64,000 nt of DNA from Chitinophagaceae bacterium. Lineage in GTDB: Bacteria; Bacteroidota; Bacteroidia; Chitinophagales; Chitinophagaceae. The notes beneath the pieces are model-generated. The model saw nothing but the letters and a program-made list of their open reading frames with translations, was not told the origin of the DNA and did no database searches. Every line of letters begins with the position of its first letter. Position 1 is the stretch's first letter. The DNA lies in the NCBI GenBank assembly GCA_023957125.1, contig JAMLHL010000001.1:371254-435253 (forward strand), read 5' to 3'. The translations under genes and the position numbers were made by a program. Shown in pieces: positions 1 through 8,384 of the stretch.

Positions 1-669
1 GGGAATATTATACAGGGGCAGCAACCACCGTAATCCCCGGAGCAGTTTTTTTCTATGCAAACTTTTTCCCGGCTCCGACCAGGCTTCAATGCCATGCAGG
101 TGGCTCTCCTTATCCTTATTCATCAATCCCCCTGCCGTAATCAACTGTCTCCGCTCCGGTTGCCCGGCAAACACCTGTACCGCCTGCTGCCGCTGTTCTA
201 TTGCTTCAGCCGCCGGCAGCGTTTGCAACAGCAGGGATGATAATGCCGATTTTCCGTGCGAAGTGGTGCAGCGATTGATGAGATGGAAAAGAGACCCGGG
301 TCCAAAAATATCCAGATCATCTGCGTAATCTCCATCCTTTAAGAAGCTCCTGCCATCATCCATTTGATTAGGCTCGCCATGCAGCATTCCTGACTCATTG
401 TTATTGACAAACAAAAGGTTCTCCTCCAGGGCTTTTTTTTCTTTCAATTGCCAGGCATATGCCACTAAGAAAAAGAAAATCAGTAAAAACAGCAGGGAAA
501 GCAGGAGCAGCCCAATGGAAAACTGCTTAAAGACGTAATAACCGGAAAAACAAAAGACCAGGAAAGTGAGCGTCCGCAGGAAAGCCGACAGCCTTATCTT
601 TTTCTGTGATGACCGGACAGCCTGCGTATAATACGCCGTCTTCTGCTCATAAAATGATCCTGCAGTCAT
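1..669 (-). CDS. MutS-related membrane-anchored ATPase, N-terminal part (runs off window)
   Basis: The frame is open from ATG at 669 to the window edge (223 codons). Two hydrophobic helices lie at about residues 28-70, in a stretch reading LLLLSLLFLLIFFFLVAY. After them comes the motif DDLDIFGPGSLFHLINR.TTSHGKSAL, which I recognise from MutS-like proteins of Bacteroidota (clamp/lever region; the Walker ATPase would follow outside the window). The family is annotated as DNA mismatch repair MutS, but the transmembrane anchor makes a classical mismatch-repair role doubtful. The gene is preceded by a tiny membrane-protein gene 15 bases upstream, probably in the same transcript. The frame and fold are seen in the sequence; the function is inferred from family resemblance. 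Confidence 0.78.
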   Translation of the reverse strand, partial: MTAGSFYEQKTAYYTQAVRSSQKKIRLSAFLRTLTFLVFCFSGYYVFKQFSIGLLLLSLLFLLIFFFLVAYAWQLKEKKALEENLLFVNNNESGMLHGEPNQMDDGRSFLKDGDYADDLDIFGPGSLFHLINRCTTSHGKSALSSLLLQTLPAAEAIEQRQQAVQVFAGQPERRQLITAGGLMNKDKESHLHGIEAWSEPGKSLHRKKLLRGLRWLLPLYNIP

Positions 670-684
670 TTGCCTGACTGAAGA

Positions 685-843
685 TTATATGATATCCAAC
701 GATTTAGCAAAGAAATACACAACAAAGGGAAGCGTAACCGTAATGAAGTTTCCCGCATATACATATACCAGGAAAAAAACGACAACGGAAAGCAGAAAAA
801 GCAACCAGTAAAGACCGCGGGATTTTTTATTGGCAGTATCCAT
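685..843 (-). CDS. Small two-helix membrane protein (52 aa)
   Basis: ATG at 843, TAA at 685-687. After a short basic start (MDTANKKSRG) come two hydrophobic segments, residues about 11-30 and 33-46, with a short linker, ending FFAKSLDII. It lies 15 bases upstream of the MutS-like membrane gene in the same direction, so co-transcription is likely. A second minus frame over the same bases is open (666-875), but its product lacks this clean membrane pattern. I do not recognise a named family. It may be a partner of the MutS-like protein; that is inference from position only. Confidence 0.6.
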   Translation of the reverse strand: MDTANKKSRGLYWLLFLLSVVVFFLVYVYAGNFITVTLPFVVYFFAKSLDII

Positions 844-922
844 GTCTGATGATTAGTTTGCAGCAAATATAACAAGGATTTACTTGCGGGAGAAGGGAAG
901 GAGAAAATTTATGCCCCGAAAG

Positions 923-930
923 TATTTTTG
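923..930 (+). promoter_or_regulatory. Putative -7 promoter box for the amylomaltase gene
   Basis: TATTTTTG matches the Bacteroidota -7 consensus TAnnTTTG. It lies 63 bases before the ATG at 994. No TTG at the expected -33 spacing is evident, so the call rests on one box. Confidence 0.4.
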
Positions 931-993
931 TTCTCTTTACATTTACAGCAGGGGTTTTATAAAAATTTCCCAAAGCCAATCCTAACCACATAT

Positions 994-3717
994 ATGATCA
1001 AAATTCATTTTTTCATACGATACGGCACCCAATTCGGAGAATCCCTGCTGCTGTCGGGCAATATTCCCCAGTTAGGCGCGGATACTCCTGAAGCGGCGGT
1101 TGTTATGAACTATCTCAACGATACTTACTGGAGCTATGACCTGGAATTAGATTCTTTTTCTTCGGAATTACCCGACAGTATTCAATATAAATATCTTTTT
1201 AAAGATAAAAGCGGAAGGATAACCGAAGAATGGGATGACAGCAAACGAATTGAACTTAAAAAGATCACTGCCGAAGAAATTTATGCCATAGACACCTGGA
1301 ACTTCCCGGGGCAGTATGAAAATGCCTATTTAACTTCTCCGTTCCAGGAGGTACTGTTATCACCTCCCCGGTTGCCGGAAAAAGATTCTCCTTACCGGGG
1401 TAATACCCATATTTTTAAGGTAAAAGCCCCGTTGCTGCAAAAAGGCGAGACAATGGCACTGTTGGGAAGCGGATCCATTTCCGGGGAGTGGAATATCAAT
1501 CATCCCGTATGGATGAAAAAAGAAGGCAACTGGTGGGTGGCCAAGATCAATCTTACCGGTTCCTCCTTTCCTGTCGCCTACAAATACGCGGTATATCACC
1601 GGAAAAGTAAAACGTTTCTAAGATACGAAGACGGCGACAACCGGCTTCTGCTGCACGATGCCGGCCGGAAAAAAGTAACCCTGCTGCACGATGGATTTAT
1701 ACATTTCACCAACAACTATTGGCGCGGCGCGGGTGTAGTGGTTCCCGTTTTCAGTCTTCGCAGCCGGCAAGGTGTGGGCACAGGCGAGTTTGCCGATATC
1801 AAATTATTAGTGGATTGGGCAAAGAAAACCGGGCTGCAAATGATACAGGTGCTGCCGGTGAACGATACCACCGACAGTCATACCTGGAGGGACTCTTACC
1901 CCTATAATGCCATCTCGGCCTTTGCCCTGCACCCGCTGTACCTCAACCTGGAAGACGTAGCCCGGCCGGAGGATGCAGCTATCATTAAGGCGCTTCCGCA
2001 TAAAAGGAAGCAGCTCAATGCCCTTAAGGAAATGGATTATGAAAAAGTGATGCACTTTAAATGGAAGATCATTACCCGTTTGTACCAGGCCCAGAAGAAA
2101 GATTTTTTTGAAAACGCCACCTTCAGGCAGTTCCGGGAAGCCAACGACCACTGGCTGGCGCCCTATGCCGCTTATTGCTATCTGCGTGACAAATACCAAA
2201 CCACCCGGTTTACCGAATGGGGAGCGTTCAGCGCCTGCGACAAAACAGAAATAGAAAAACTAACCCAACCCAACAATAAAGGTATTAACGAAACCGGGCT
2301 GTATTACTTTGTTCAGTTTCATCTGCACCTGCAACTAAAAGCTGCTTCCGACTACGCCCATGCAAATGGGATCATACTGAAGGGCGACCTGCCCATAGGG
2401 GTAAACCGGTGGGCCTGCGATGTGTGGATGGAACCCGAACTGTTCCACATACACCGGCAAGCCGGGGCACCACCAGATGCCTTTGCCACCAAAGGGCAAA
2501 ACTGGGGCTTCCCCACCTACAACTGGGAACGCATGCAAACCGACGGATACAATTGGTGGCAGAGACGGTTTAATTACATGAGCCATTATTTCGATGCCTT
2601 CCGTATAGATCATATTCTTGGGTTTTTCCGGATATGGAGCATCCCGGATCATGCGGTGGAAGGCGTGATGGGACATTTTGTGCCGGCCCTGCCGGTGGAT
2701 ATTGCCGCCTTCTCCGAAAGAGAGATCGCCTTTCATCCCCAGCGATATTGCGAACCTTATATTACGGATGATATCCTGGCGGAATTAGCCGGCGAAAACA
2801 AGGACTTACTAATGGCATTCCTCAACCGGCGGGAAGACGGGGCGTACAGTCTTAAACCGGAGTTCTCTACCCAACGCGGAGTAGAGCGATATTTTTCATC
2901 GCTTGAAATAAACGAAACCAATTCCGTTTTGCAAAACACCCTGTACGATCTTATTTCGAATGTTATTTTATTTGAAGCGCAGGGATCGGGCCAACAGCAG
3001 TTCCATTTCAGGATAGATATGGAACGAACTACTTCCTTCCGGCGATTAGACAGCCACACCCGGGAACAATTGAAGCGATTGTATATTGATTACTTCTTTC
3101 ACAAGCAAGAAGATATTTGGGCTACAGAAGCCATACATAAATTACCGGCATTGAAAAAATCCACCAATATGCTGATCTGCGGCGAGGATCTCGGCATGGT
3201 ACCCCGTTGTGTGCCTGAAATAATGAGACAAACCGGTATCCTGGGTCTTGAGATTCAGCGGATGCCTAAGCAGGAAGGGCTTGAGTTTTCCGATCCTGCC
3301 CGGGCACCCTATCTGTCGGTTATTACGCCTTCAACGCACGACATGAGCACCATCCGCGGCTGGTGGGAGGAAAACCGGGAAAAAACACAGCGTTTCTTTA
3401 ACCAGGTAATGCAACACCCGGGGCTGGCGCCTTATTATTGCGAACCCTGGATCAATAAAGCCATTGTAATACAGCATCTTTATTCTCCCGCCATGTGGAG
3501 CGTCTTCCTGCTGCAGGACCTCATGGGGATTGACGGGAAGCTGCGCCGGGAGATTCCGCAGGAGGAACGGATAAATGTACCCGCTTTCCCCAGGTATTAT
3601 TGGCGCTATCGCATGCACGTAACCCTCGAACAACTTTTAAAAGAGGACGACCTTAACAATGAACTGATCAGCTATATACACTCCAGTGGGAGAGGACCAG
3701 GGTATATCCTCTGTTAA
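994..3717 (+). CDS. malQ: 4-alpha-glucanotransferase (amylomaltase), CBM20-CBM20-GH77
   Basis: Transfers alpha-1,4-glucan segments between malto-oligosaccharides during glycogen/starch breakdown. The start is ATG 994 (MIKIHFFIRYGTQFGESLLLSG), where the first starch-binding module begins; an upstream TTG at 928 is in frame but would add an unlikely 22 residues. The product is 907 aa, the usual length for Bacteroidota MalQ. Two CBM20-like beta domains fill about residues 1-120 and 130-240 (second one GSGSISGEWNINHPVWM). The GH77 barrel follows, with the nucleophile region DAFRIDHILGFFRIWSIP near residue 533, the acid/base CGEDLG near 729 and TPSTHDMSTIRGWW near 778. It stands alone between the MutS-like pair and the restriction-modification island. 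Cytoplasmic; no signal peptide is seen. Confidence 0.95.
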   Translation: MIKIHFFIRYGTQFGESLLLSGNIPQLGADTPEAAVVMNYLNDTYWSYDLELDSFSSELPDSIQYKYLFKDKSGRITEEWDDSKRIELKKITAEEIYAIDTWNFPGQYENAYLTSPFQEVLLSPPRLPEKDSPYRGNTHIFKVKAPLLQKGETMALLGSGSISGEWNINHPVWMKKEGNWWVAKINLTGSSFPVAYKYAVYHRKSKTFLRYEDGDNRLLLHDAGRKKVTLLHDGFIHFTNNYWRGAGVVVPVFSLRSRQGVGTGEFADIKLLVDWAKKTGLQMIQVLPVNDTTDSHTWRDSYPYNAISAFALHPLYLNLEDVARPEDAAIIKALPHKRKQLNALKEMDYEKVMHFKWKIITRLYQAQKKDFFENATFRQFREANDHWLAPYAAYCYLRDKYQTTRFTEWGAFSACDKTEIEKLTQPNNKGINETGLYYFVQFHLHLQLKAASDYAHANGIILKGDLPIGVNRWACDVWMEPELFHIHRQAGAPPDAFATKGQNWGFPTYNWERMQTDGYNWWQRRFNYMSHYFDAFRIDHILGFFRIWSIPDHAVEGVMGHFVPALPVDIAAFSEREIAFHPQRYCEPYITDDILAELAGENKDLLMAFLNRREDGAYSLKPEFSTQRGVERYFSSLEINETNSVLQNTLYDLISNVILFEAQGSGQQQFHFRIDMERTTSFRRLDSHTREQLKRLYIDYFFHKQEDIWATEAIHKLPALKKSTNMLICGEDLGMVPRCVPEIMRQTGILGLEIQRMPKQEGLEFSDPARAPYLSVITPSTHDMSTIRGWWEENREKTQRFFNQVMQHPGLAPYYCEPWINKAIVIQHLYSPAMWSVFLLQDLMGIDGKLRREIPQEERINVPAFPRYYWRYRMHVTLEQLLKEDDLNNELISYIHSSGRGPGYILC

Positions 3718-3818
3718 CAGGGCAGGCGCGCCTGCAAAACAAGGGATATCGGTCTTTCTATGGTGGCAGTGAGTGACTTCTATTGACCAACCAGGATTAA
3801 ATAACAAAACCTTATTCC

Positions 3819-3826
3819 TACATTTG
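3819..3826 (+). promoter_or_regulatory. Putative -7 promoter box of the restriction nuclease gene
   Basis: TACATTTG matches TAnnTTTG and lies 26 bases before the ATG at 3853. No TTG at -33 spacing is present. Confidence 0.4.
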
Positions 3827-3852
3827 TTGAAAATATGCATGTAATTTAAAAT

Positions 3853-5031
3853 ATGAACATTGCACTTTTAGGTCAAGGATTTGAAGCGACATTACACAAT
3901 TCGGTCGGTAGTAAGCTAATTAAGTTTTTTGCGAACAAGGACTTTCACACATTTACAGGTATTTCAGCTTTCGCAAGTCAGGCGGGCATTAGAGGAATTT
4001 CTAAGCATATCAAGACAGCTAAGAATCATCTCAATACTATTACCATCGTTACAGGTGTTGACCAAAAAGGGACTTCAATGGAAGCGCTCCAAGAATTATT
4101 GGCACTTGACATTGGCGCTTATGTGTTCTACCAACCTTCAATTACAATTTTTCACCCTAAGGTTTATCTGTTTGAAGGACCAGACAAATCAGAACTGATT
4201 ATCGGCTCATCGAACCTGACAACACAAGGATTGTTCACAAATGTGGAAGCATCTCTACTTGTTTCCATTGACAACAGTGTAGAAGCCGACAGAAAAATTG
4301 TTAAGCAACTCAAAGACCATTTCAGGAGTATTTTTGAGTTCACTGACCCTAACCTTAAAAAACTCAACAAGAAAATTATTGCCGACTTAGTAAAAGCTAA
4401 AGTTGTTCCGACAGAGGCAGAACGTAAAGCGGCGCAAGATAAAGCGGAGAAAGCCGAGAGAAAGGAAACAGAAAACATCATTTCAAAAATTTTCCCGAAA
4501 AGAGCAACTGCAAAAATTCCAAGCGAATTCAGAGGAACAAAAAAACCAACAACCAAAACAGCCGCAGCTACCGCTGGAACTGATGGTAGCGCTTCTGCTA
4601 AAGGAAAGTTGGTTTGGACAAGAAAGAAACTTCCTTCATCAAGTGTTCAGGGAGGCAGTTCTGGAACTAATCCTACAGGCGGACTTCGTTTGGTCCAAGA
4701 CGATTTTATTTCAGGGGGTAGCAAGATTGACCAAACAAGCTATTTCAAAAATCTGTTTAGCAAATACGCTTGGAAACAGGTTAAGACAACCCCCTATGTT
4801 GAAACCGCCAAAGTGCCTTTTGAGGTTACAATTAAAGGAGTTTATCACGGACAGTTTGATCTTGAAGTGCGACACAAACCAAGTGGTGAAGCTGGACAGC
4901 ATAACTACACGACTTCCATTTCTTGGGGAAGCGTTGGTAGCATAATACGCAAAGTCAATCTTACAGGTTCACGGCTCGACCTCTATGCACCAAAGGGAAA
5001 AGACAAGCCATTTCAAATCGTAATCAGTTAA
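3853..5031 (+). CDS. PLD-family restriction endonuclease (NgoFVII/BfiI-like)
   Basis: 392 aa, ATG start. An N-terminal phospholipase-D fold (about residues 20-170) carries the HKD-type motif FHPKVYLFEGPDKSELIIGS (H101, K103) followed by SNLT, as in NgoFVII/BfiI-type metal-independent nucleases. Residues about 190-300 are a charged linker rich in Lys, Ala, Thr and Ser. The C-terminus (about 300-392) is a beta-rich segment that could recognise DNA. PLD nucleases act as dimers sharing two HKD motifs. The gene is followed by an HTH controller and an adenine methyltransferase in the same direction, so a type II restriction-modification system is the simplest reading. Base composition and Thr/Lys-rich codon use differ from the flanks, suggesting transfer. 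A bare PLD helicase-associated nuclease is less likely given the neighbours. Confidence 0.82.
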   Translation: MNIALLGQGFEATLHNSVGSKLIKFFANKDFHTFTGISAFASQAGIRGISKHIKTAKNHLNTITIVTGVDQKGTSMEALQELLALDIGAYVFYQPSITIFHPKVYLFEGPDKSELIIGSSNLTTQGLFTNVEASLLVSIDNSVEADRKIVKQLKDHFRSIFEFTDPNLKKLNKKIIADLVKAKVVPTEAERKAAQDKAEKAERKETENIISKIFPKRATAKIPSEFRGTKKPTTKTAAATAGTDGSASAKGKLVWTRKKLPSSSVQGGSSGTNPTGGLRLVQDDFISGGSKIDQTSYFKNLFSKYAWKQVKTTPYVETAKVPFEVTIKGVYHGQFDLEVRHKPSGEAGQHNYTTSISWGSVGSIIRKVNLTGSRLDLYAPKGKDKPFQIVIS

Positions 5032-5045
5032 TTCCGTCTGGACTG

Positions 5046-5067
5046 AGAGTTGTTGAAAACTCTTTTT
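5046..5067 (+). terminator. Weak intrinsic terminator after the restriction nuclease
   Basis: AGAGTT (5046-5051) can pair with AACTCT (5058-5063) across a 6-base loop, and four further T follow. It starts 15 bases after the nuclease stop codon. The stem is short, so termination may be partial. Confidence 0.4.
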
Positions 5068-5103
5068 CAAAAAGATATTGTTGATAAAGTATAAGTGTCT
5101 ACC

Positions 5104-5124
5104 TTTGGACTGAAGCAGTCCAAA
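5104..5124 (+). promoter_or_regulatory. Perfect palindrome abutting the controller start codon (candidate operator)
   Basis: TTTGGACT (5104-5111), five bases GAAGC, then AGTCCAAA (5117-5124); ATG follows at once at 5125. The core GACT...AGTC resembles the C-box half-sites of restriction-modification controller proteins. A 9/10 match to the left arm (TCTGGACTGA) occurs at 5037-5046. It may be the controller's own binding site, or an RNA hairpin covering the translation start. Confidence 0.6.
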
Positions 5125-5445
5125 ATGAAATTAGAGAAAACATTTGGTGAAACAGTAAAAAAACTTCGTAAGGAGAAGCAACTTCCCTTGCGTGAAGTTG
5201 CAGAGGCATTAAAGATTGATACTTCAATGTTGGGAAAGATTGAGAAGAATAATCGCAAGCCGACTAAGCAACTGATTGAAAAGTTTGCCAAGTATTTTAA
5301 TGTAAGCGATAAAGATTTGATGATTGCCTTTATCAGCGACACAGTCGCTTATCAGGTAATGGACGAAGAAGATTTTGCCAGTGAGGTTTTAAAAGTGGCA
5401 GAGGAAAAAGTGAAGTATTTAAAAACCAAAAAATCAGACCAATGA
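5125..5445 (+). CDS. HTH_3 (XRE) controller protein of the restriction-modification system
   Basis: 106 aa from ATG 5125 (MKLEKTFGETVKKLRKEKQL). A GTG at 5095 is in frame but would place the palindrome inside the coding region, so I prefer 5125. A single XRE/Cro helix-turn-helix covers about residues 8-62 (LREVAEALKIDTSMLGKIEK); an acidic/lysine-rich tail follows. Its stop overlaps the methyltransferase start by four bases (ATGA), so the two are translationally coupled. By analogy with C proteins it probably sets the timing of methylase and nuclease expression. The unusual order is nuclease first, then controller-methylase, so its effect on the nuclease would have to act from a distance or by read-through. 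Confidence 0.85.
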   Translation: MKLEKTFGETVKKLRKEKQLPLREVAEALKIDTSMLGKIEKNNRKPTKQLIEKFAKYFNVSDKDLMIAFISDTVAYQVMDEEDFASEVLKVAEEKVKYLKTKKSDQ

Positions 5446-7052
5446 AATTAATCACTGAAGCATCAGCCGAAAAATTAAGAGGTGGTTTTTATACACCTGA
5501 ACCGATTGCAGAATTTGTTTTGCGTTGGGGCATCAATGGTAGCAGCGACTTTGACATACTTGAGCCAAGTTGCGGTGATGGAGTTTTTTTGGAGCAACTT
5601 TCAAAACATAAATTTAAATACAATTCGATTACAGCAGTTGAACTTGACCAAGCAGAAGCAGAAAAAGCAGACCAAATAAATTTGAAGAACAAAGAAATTA
5701 TCAATACTGACTTTCACACATACTGTAATAACACTCACAAGCGATTCGATTTAGTTATAGGAAATCCGCCTTATATCCGCTACCAGTTTTTTGACAGAAT
5801 GCAGCAGGTAGAAGCGGAAGACATTTTTATTAAAGCGGGTTTAACTTATTCCAAACTCACAAACGCCTGGGTTTCTTTTGTCGTTGGTTCATCGCTTCTG
5901 CTTAAAGACAAAGGAGGCAGAATTGGTTTCGTGTTGCCTGCTGAAATTTTGCAAGTTTCATTTGCACAGCAATTAAGAAATTTCCTTGCACACTTTTACA
6001 ACAAAATTAACATCATTTCTTTTGAGAAGCTTGTTTTCCCAGACATTCAGCAAGAAGTTGTTTTGCTTCTCTGCGAGAAGAACGAAACCCAAACCCACAA
6101 CATTGAACATATCGAGTTAATAGATGCAAGCGAGTTAGTAAGTTTGGATGTTACAAGATTAAGAAGTCCAAAAAAGAAAATTGATTTCAAGAATAATAAA
6201 TGGACATTTTACTTTTTGGAACAAGAGGAAATTGATTTCTTGGAGAACATCGCCAAAGAAAGAAATATTCCGACACTCGGGAAATTTGCAAATGTTGAAG
6301 TTGGAATCACAACAGGTTCAAATGATTTTTTTACTGTTTCGCTTTCAACAGTTGAGGAATACGACTTGCATGATTACGCAAGACCAATGGTTGGGAGAAG
6401 TGTTCAGGTGAACAGTGTCATTTTCACGGACAAGGATTGGGGGAAAAACAGAAACTCACCTGCTAAAGCACACCTACTTGTTTTCCCTGACCGAAAGAAC
6501 TTAAACAAAAAAAACGGTGCAGTGAGATACATTACTCACGGCGAAAGTTTAGGCATTCACAAAGGATATAAAACTAGAATTCGTGATAATTGGTTTGTAG
6601 TTCCTTCTTTGAAAATTTCTGATGCTCTTTTCATTCGCAGAAATCATCTGTATCCGAGATTGATAATAAACCAAGCCGAAGCATACACAACAGACACAAT
6701 GCACAGAGTTTTTGTTCATCAAGGAACAAACGTCAAAGCATTGACGGCGAGTTATTACAATTCACTTTCATTGGCGTTCACAGAAGTTTCAGGCAGAAGT
6801 CATGGAGGTGGCGTTTTAGAATTAATGCCAAACGAAGCGGAAAGAGTTTTACTTCCTTATCACAAAGACAACAGTGCTTTGCTTCTGCAAATTGACAAAC
6901 TCATTCGCAACAAAAGCGACATTGAGGAAATTTTGAAAATCACGAATCAAATAATTTTGAAAGAGCGCTATGGTTTGACACAAAAAGAAATAAAGTTGGC
7001 TCATAGTATTTGGAAAAAGCTTTCATACAGACGATTGAATAGAGGAAAATAA
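5442..7052 (+). CDS. Type II N6-adenine DNA methyltransferase (Eco57I/TaqI class)
   Basis: 536 aa. The SAM-binding motif I is EPSCGDGVFL (residues 41-50), and the adenine-methylase catalytic motif NPPYIRY is near 108-114. The N-terminal half is a class I methyltransferase; the C-terminal half, from about residue 270 (FANVEVGITTGSNDFF), looks like a TaqI-type target-recognition domain. It protects host DNA by methylating adenine in the site cut by the PLD nuclease; the site cannot be read from the sequence. It is coupled to the controller by an ATGA overlap. AT-rich codon use is shared with the rest of the 3853-7052 island. Confidence 0.93.
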   Translation: MKLITEASAEKLRGGFYTPEPIAEFVLRWGINGSSDFDILEPSCGDGVFLEQLSKHKFKYNSITAVELDQAEAEKADQINLKNKEIINTDFHTYCNNTHKRFDLVIGNPPYIRYQFFDRMQQVEAEDIFIKAGLTYSKLTNAWVSFVVGSSLLLKDKGGRIGFVLPAEILQVSFAQQLRNFLAHFYNKINIISFEKLVFPDIQQEVVLLLCEKNETQTHNIEHIELIDASELVSLDVTRLRSPKKKIDFKNNKWTFYFLEQEEIDFLENIAKERNIPTLGKFANVEVGITTGSNDFFTVSLSTVEEYDLHDYARPMVGRSVQVNSVIFTDKDWGKNRNSPAKAHLLVFPDRKNLNKKNGAVRYITHGESLGIHKGYKTRIRDNWFVVPSLKISDALFIRRNHLYPRLIINQAEAYTTDTMHRVFVHQGTNVKALTASYYNSLSLAFTEVSGRSHGGGVLELMPNEAERVLLPYHKDNSALLLQIDKLIRNKSDIEEILKITNQIILKERYGLTQKEIKLAHSIWKKLSYRRLNRGK

Positions 7053-7084
7053 ACTTTGCAAACTTAAAAGAGTGCCATCTGCAC

Positions 7085-7176
7085 GATACGTAATAAACCG
7101 AGCCTACGGCTATCAACGGGTTTTTCACTTTTTCAAACGGGTTGAAACCCGTTTTTACAATATTTTCCTGGGCTAC
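7085..7176. repeat. Dispersed palindromic repeat, copy A
   Basis: This intergenic stretch contains the inverted repeat AAACGGGTTGAAACCCGTTT. It matches, with scattered differences, the reverse complement of 30439-30530, including the flanks (ACCGAGCCTACGGCTATCAA on one side, TTACAATATTTTCC..GGCTAC on the other). The hairpin may also end transcription of the methyltransferase gene. Bases 7177-7320 hold no gene. Confidence 0.7.
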
Positions 7177-7320
7177 GCCACTCCTCCTTTAGCACTTCAA
7201 ATTTTAATGCATCTGCTCCGGTGCGGATGAGTAAATATCCGGGGAGGAACCGGTATGCACACGATCCATACAAATCAGTAACTTGCAAATTCCGCAGTGG
7301 AACCAAATACGGATTTTATC

Positions 7321-8340
7321 ATGGCCATCAAAATACAGTACCGTCAAAATAATCTAAAATTCAAATATCCCTTTACTATTTCCAAAGGAACCAAAACACA
7401 CCAGCCTTCTCTTTTGGTAGAACTGGATTTCAATGGTATAAAGGGCTACGGTGAAGCACCGGCTATCAGCTATTACAACATAACGGTTGAGAAGATGATT
7501 GCCGATATTGAAAAGAAAAGAGCCTTCCTGGAAAACTATTCCTTCACCCATCCCGACCGGTATTGGCATTACCTGTATCATCTTTTTCCGTTTAATACGT
7601 TTCTGACAGCCGCTCTGGACATCGCCACCTGGGATATCCACGGCAAATTAAAAAACCAACCTCTTTTTGAACTGTGGGATACAGATATGACCAGGGCGCC
7701 TTTGACCGATTATACAATTGGCATTGATGGGATTGAAAGAATGGTGGAGAAAATGGAAGAGAAACCCTGGCCCATTTATAAGATAAAACTGGGTACCAGA
7801 GAAGATATAACGATCATGGAGGCTTTGCGAAAACATTCCGATGCCGTATTCAGGGTGGACGCCAATGCCGGGTGGACTTTGGAAGAAGCGCTGGAAATTT
7901 TACCGGTACTAAAGCAACTGAATGTAGAACTGGTGGAACAGCCGCTGGCTAAAGGCGACTGGGACGGGATGAAAATACTGTACGAAAAATCTCCGCTTCC
8001 ATTGATCGCGGATGAGAGTTGTGTATGGGAAACGGATGTAAAAAAATGCCTGCATCATTTTCACGGTATCAATATCAAGCTCACCAAATGCGGAGGCATT
8101 ACCCCCGCGCTCCGCATGATAGCCGAGGCGCGGCAACTGGGGTTGAAAATAATGATAGGCAGTATGAACGAAAGTTCGCTGGGAAGCGCCGCTATTGTTC
8201 ATTTGTCTCCCCAGGCAGATTATATAGATGCGGATGGACCTTTGCTGTTGGAAGAAGATATTGCAACAGGATTACATTACGATGCCGGCAGGATCACTTT
8301 AGAAAACAAACCCGGACTGGGAGTGGAGCTGAAAAATTAA
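7321..8340 (+). CDS. Dipeptide epimerase (L-Ala-D/L-Glu epimerase type), enolase superfamily
   Basis: 339 aa from ATG 7321 (MAIKIQYRQ); an in-frame GTG at 7297 would add eight poorly conserved residues. The muconate-lactonizing enzyme fold carries the hallmark sites: KIKLG (catalytic lysine on strand 2), metal ligands in VDANAGW, VEQPL and ADES, and the second lysine in INIKLTKCGG. Family members invert the second residue of L-Ala-Glu dipeptides, often recycling murein peptides. There is no peptidoglycan gene next door; the neighbours are a restriction-modification island and a convergent DUF1080 gene. The exact dipeptide specificity cannot be read. Confidence 0.88.
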   Translation: MAIKIQYRQNNLKFKYPFTISKGTKTHQPSLLVELDFNGIKGYGEAPAISYYNITVEKMIADIEKKRAFLENYSFTHPDRYWHYLYHLFPFNTFLTAALDIATWDIHGKLKNQPLFELWDTDMTRAPLTDYTIGIDGIERMVEKMEEKPWPIYKIKLGTREDITIMEALRKHSDAVFRVDANAGWTLEEALEILPVLKQLNVELVEQPLAKGDWDGMKILYEKSPLPLIADESCVWETDVKKCLHHFHGINIKLTKCGGITPALRMIAEARQLGLKIMIGSMNESSLGSAAIVHLSPQADYIDADGPLLLEEDIATGLHYDAGRITLENKPGLGVELKN

Positions 8341-8384
8341 TCCATTCACAATACCGGGTAATCGCCTGTAAACTGCTCTCCTGT

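Noticed and set aside
666..875. Minus-strand ORF of 69 codons
   Set aside because: Alternative frame over the 52-aa membrane gene; the latter has a clean two-helix pattern and normal ATG.
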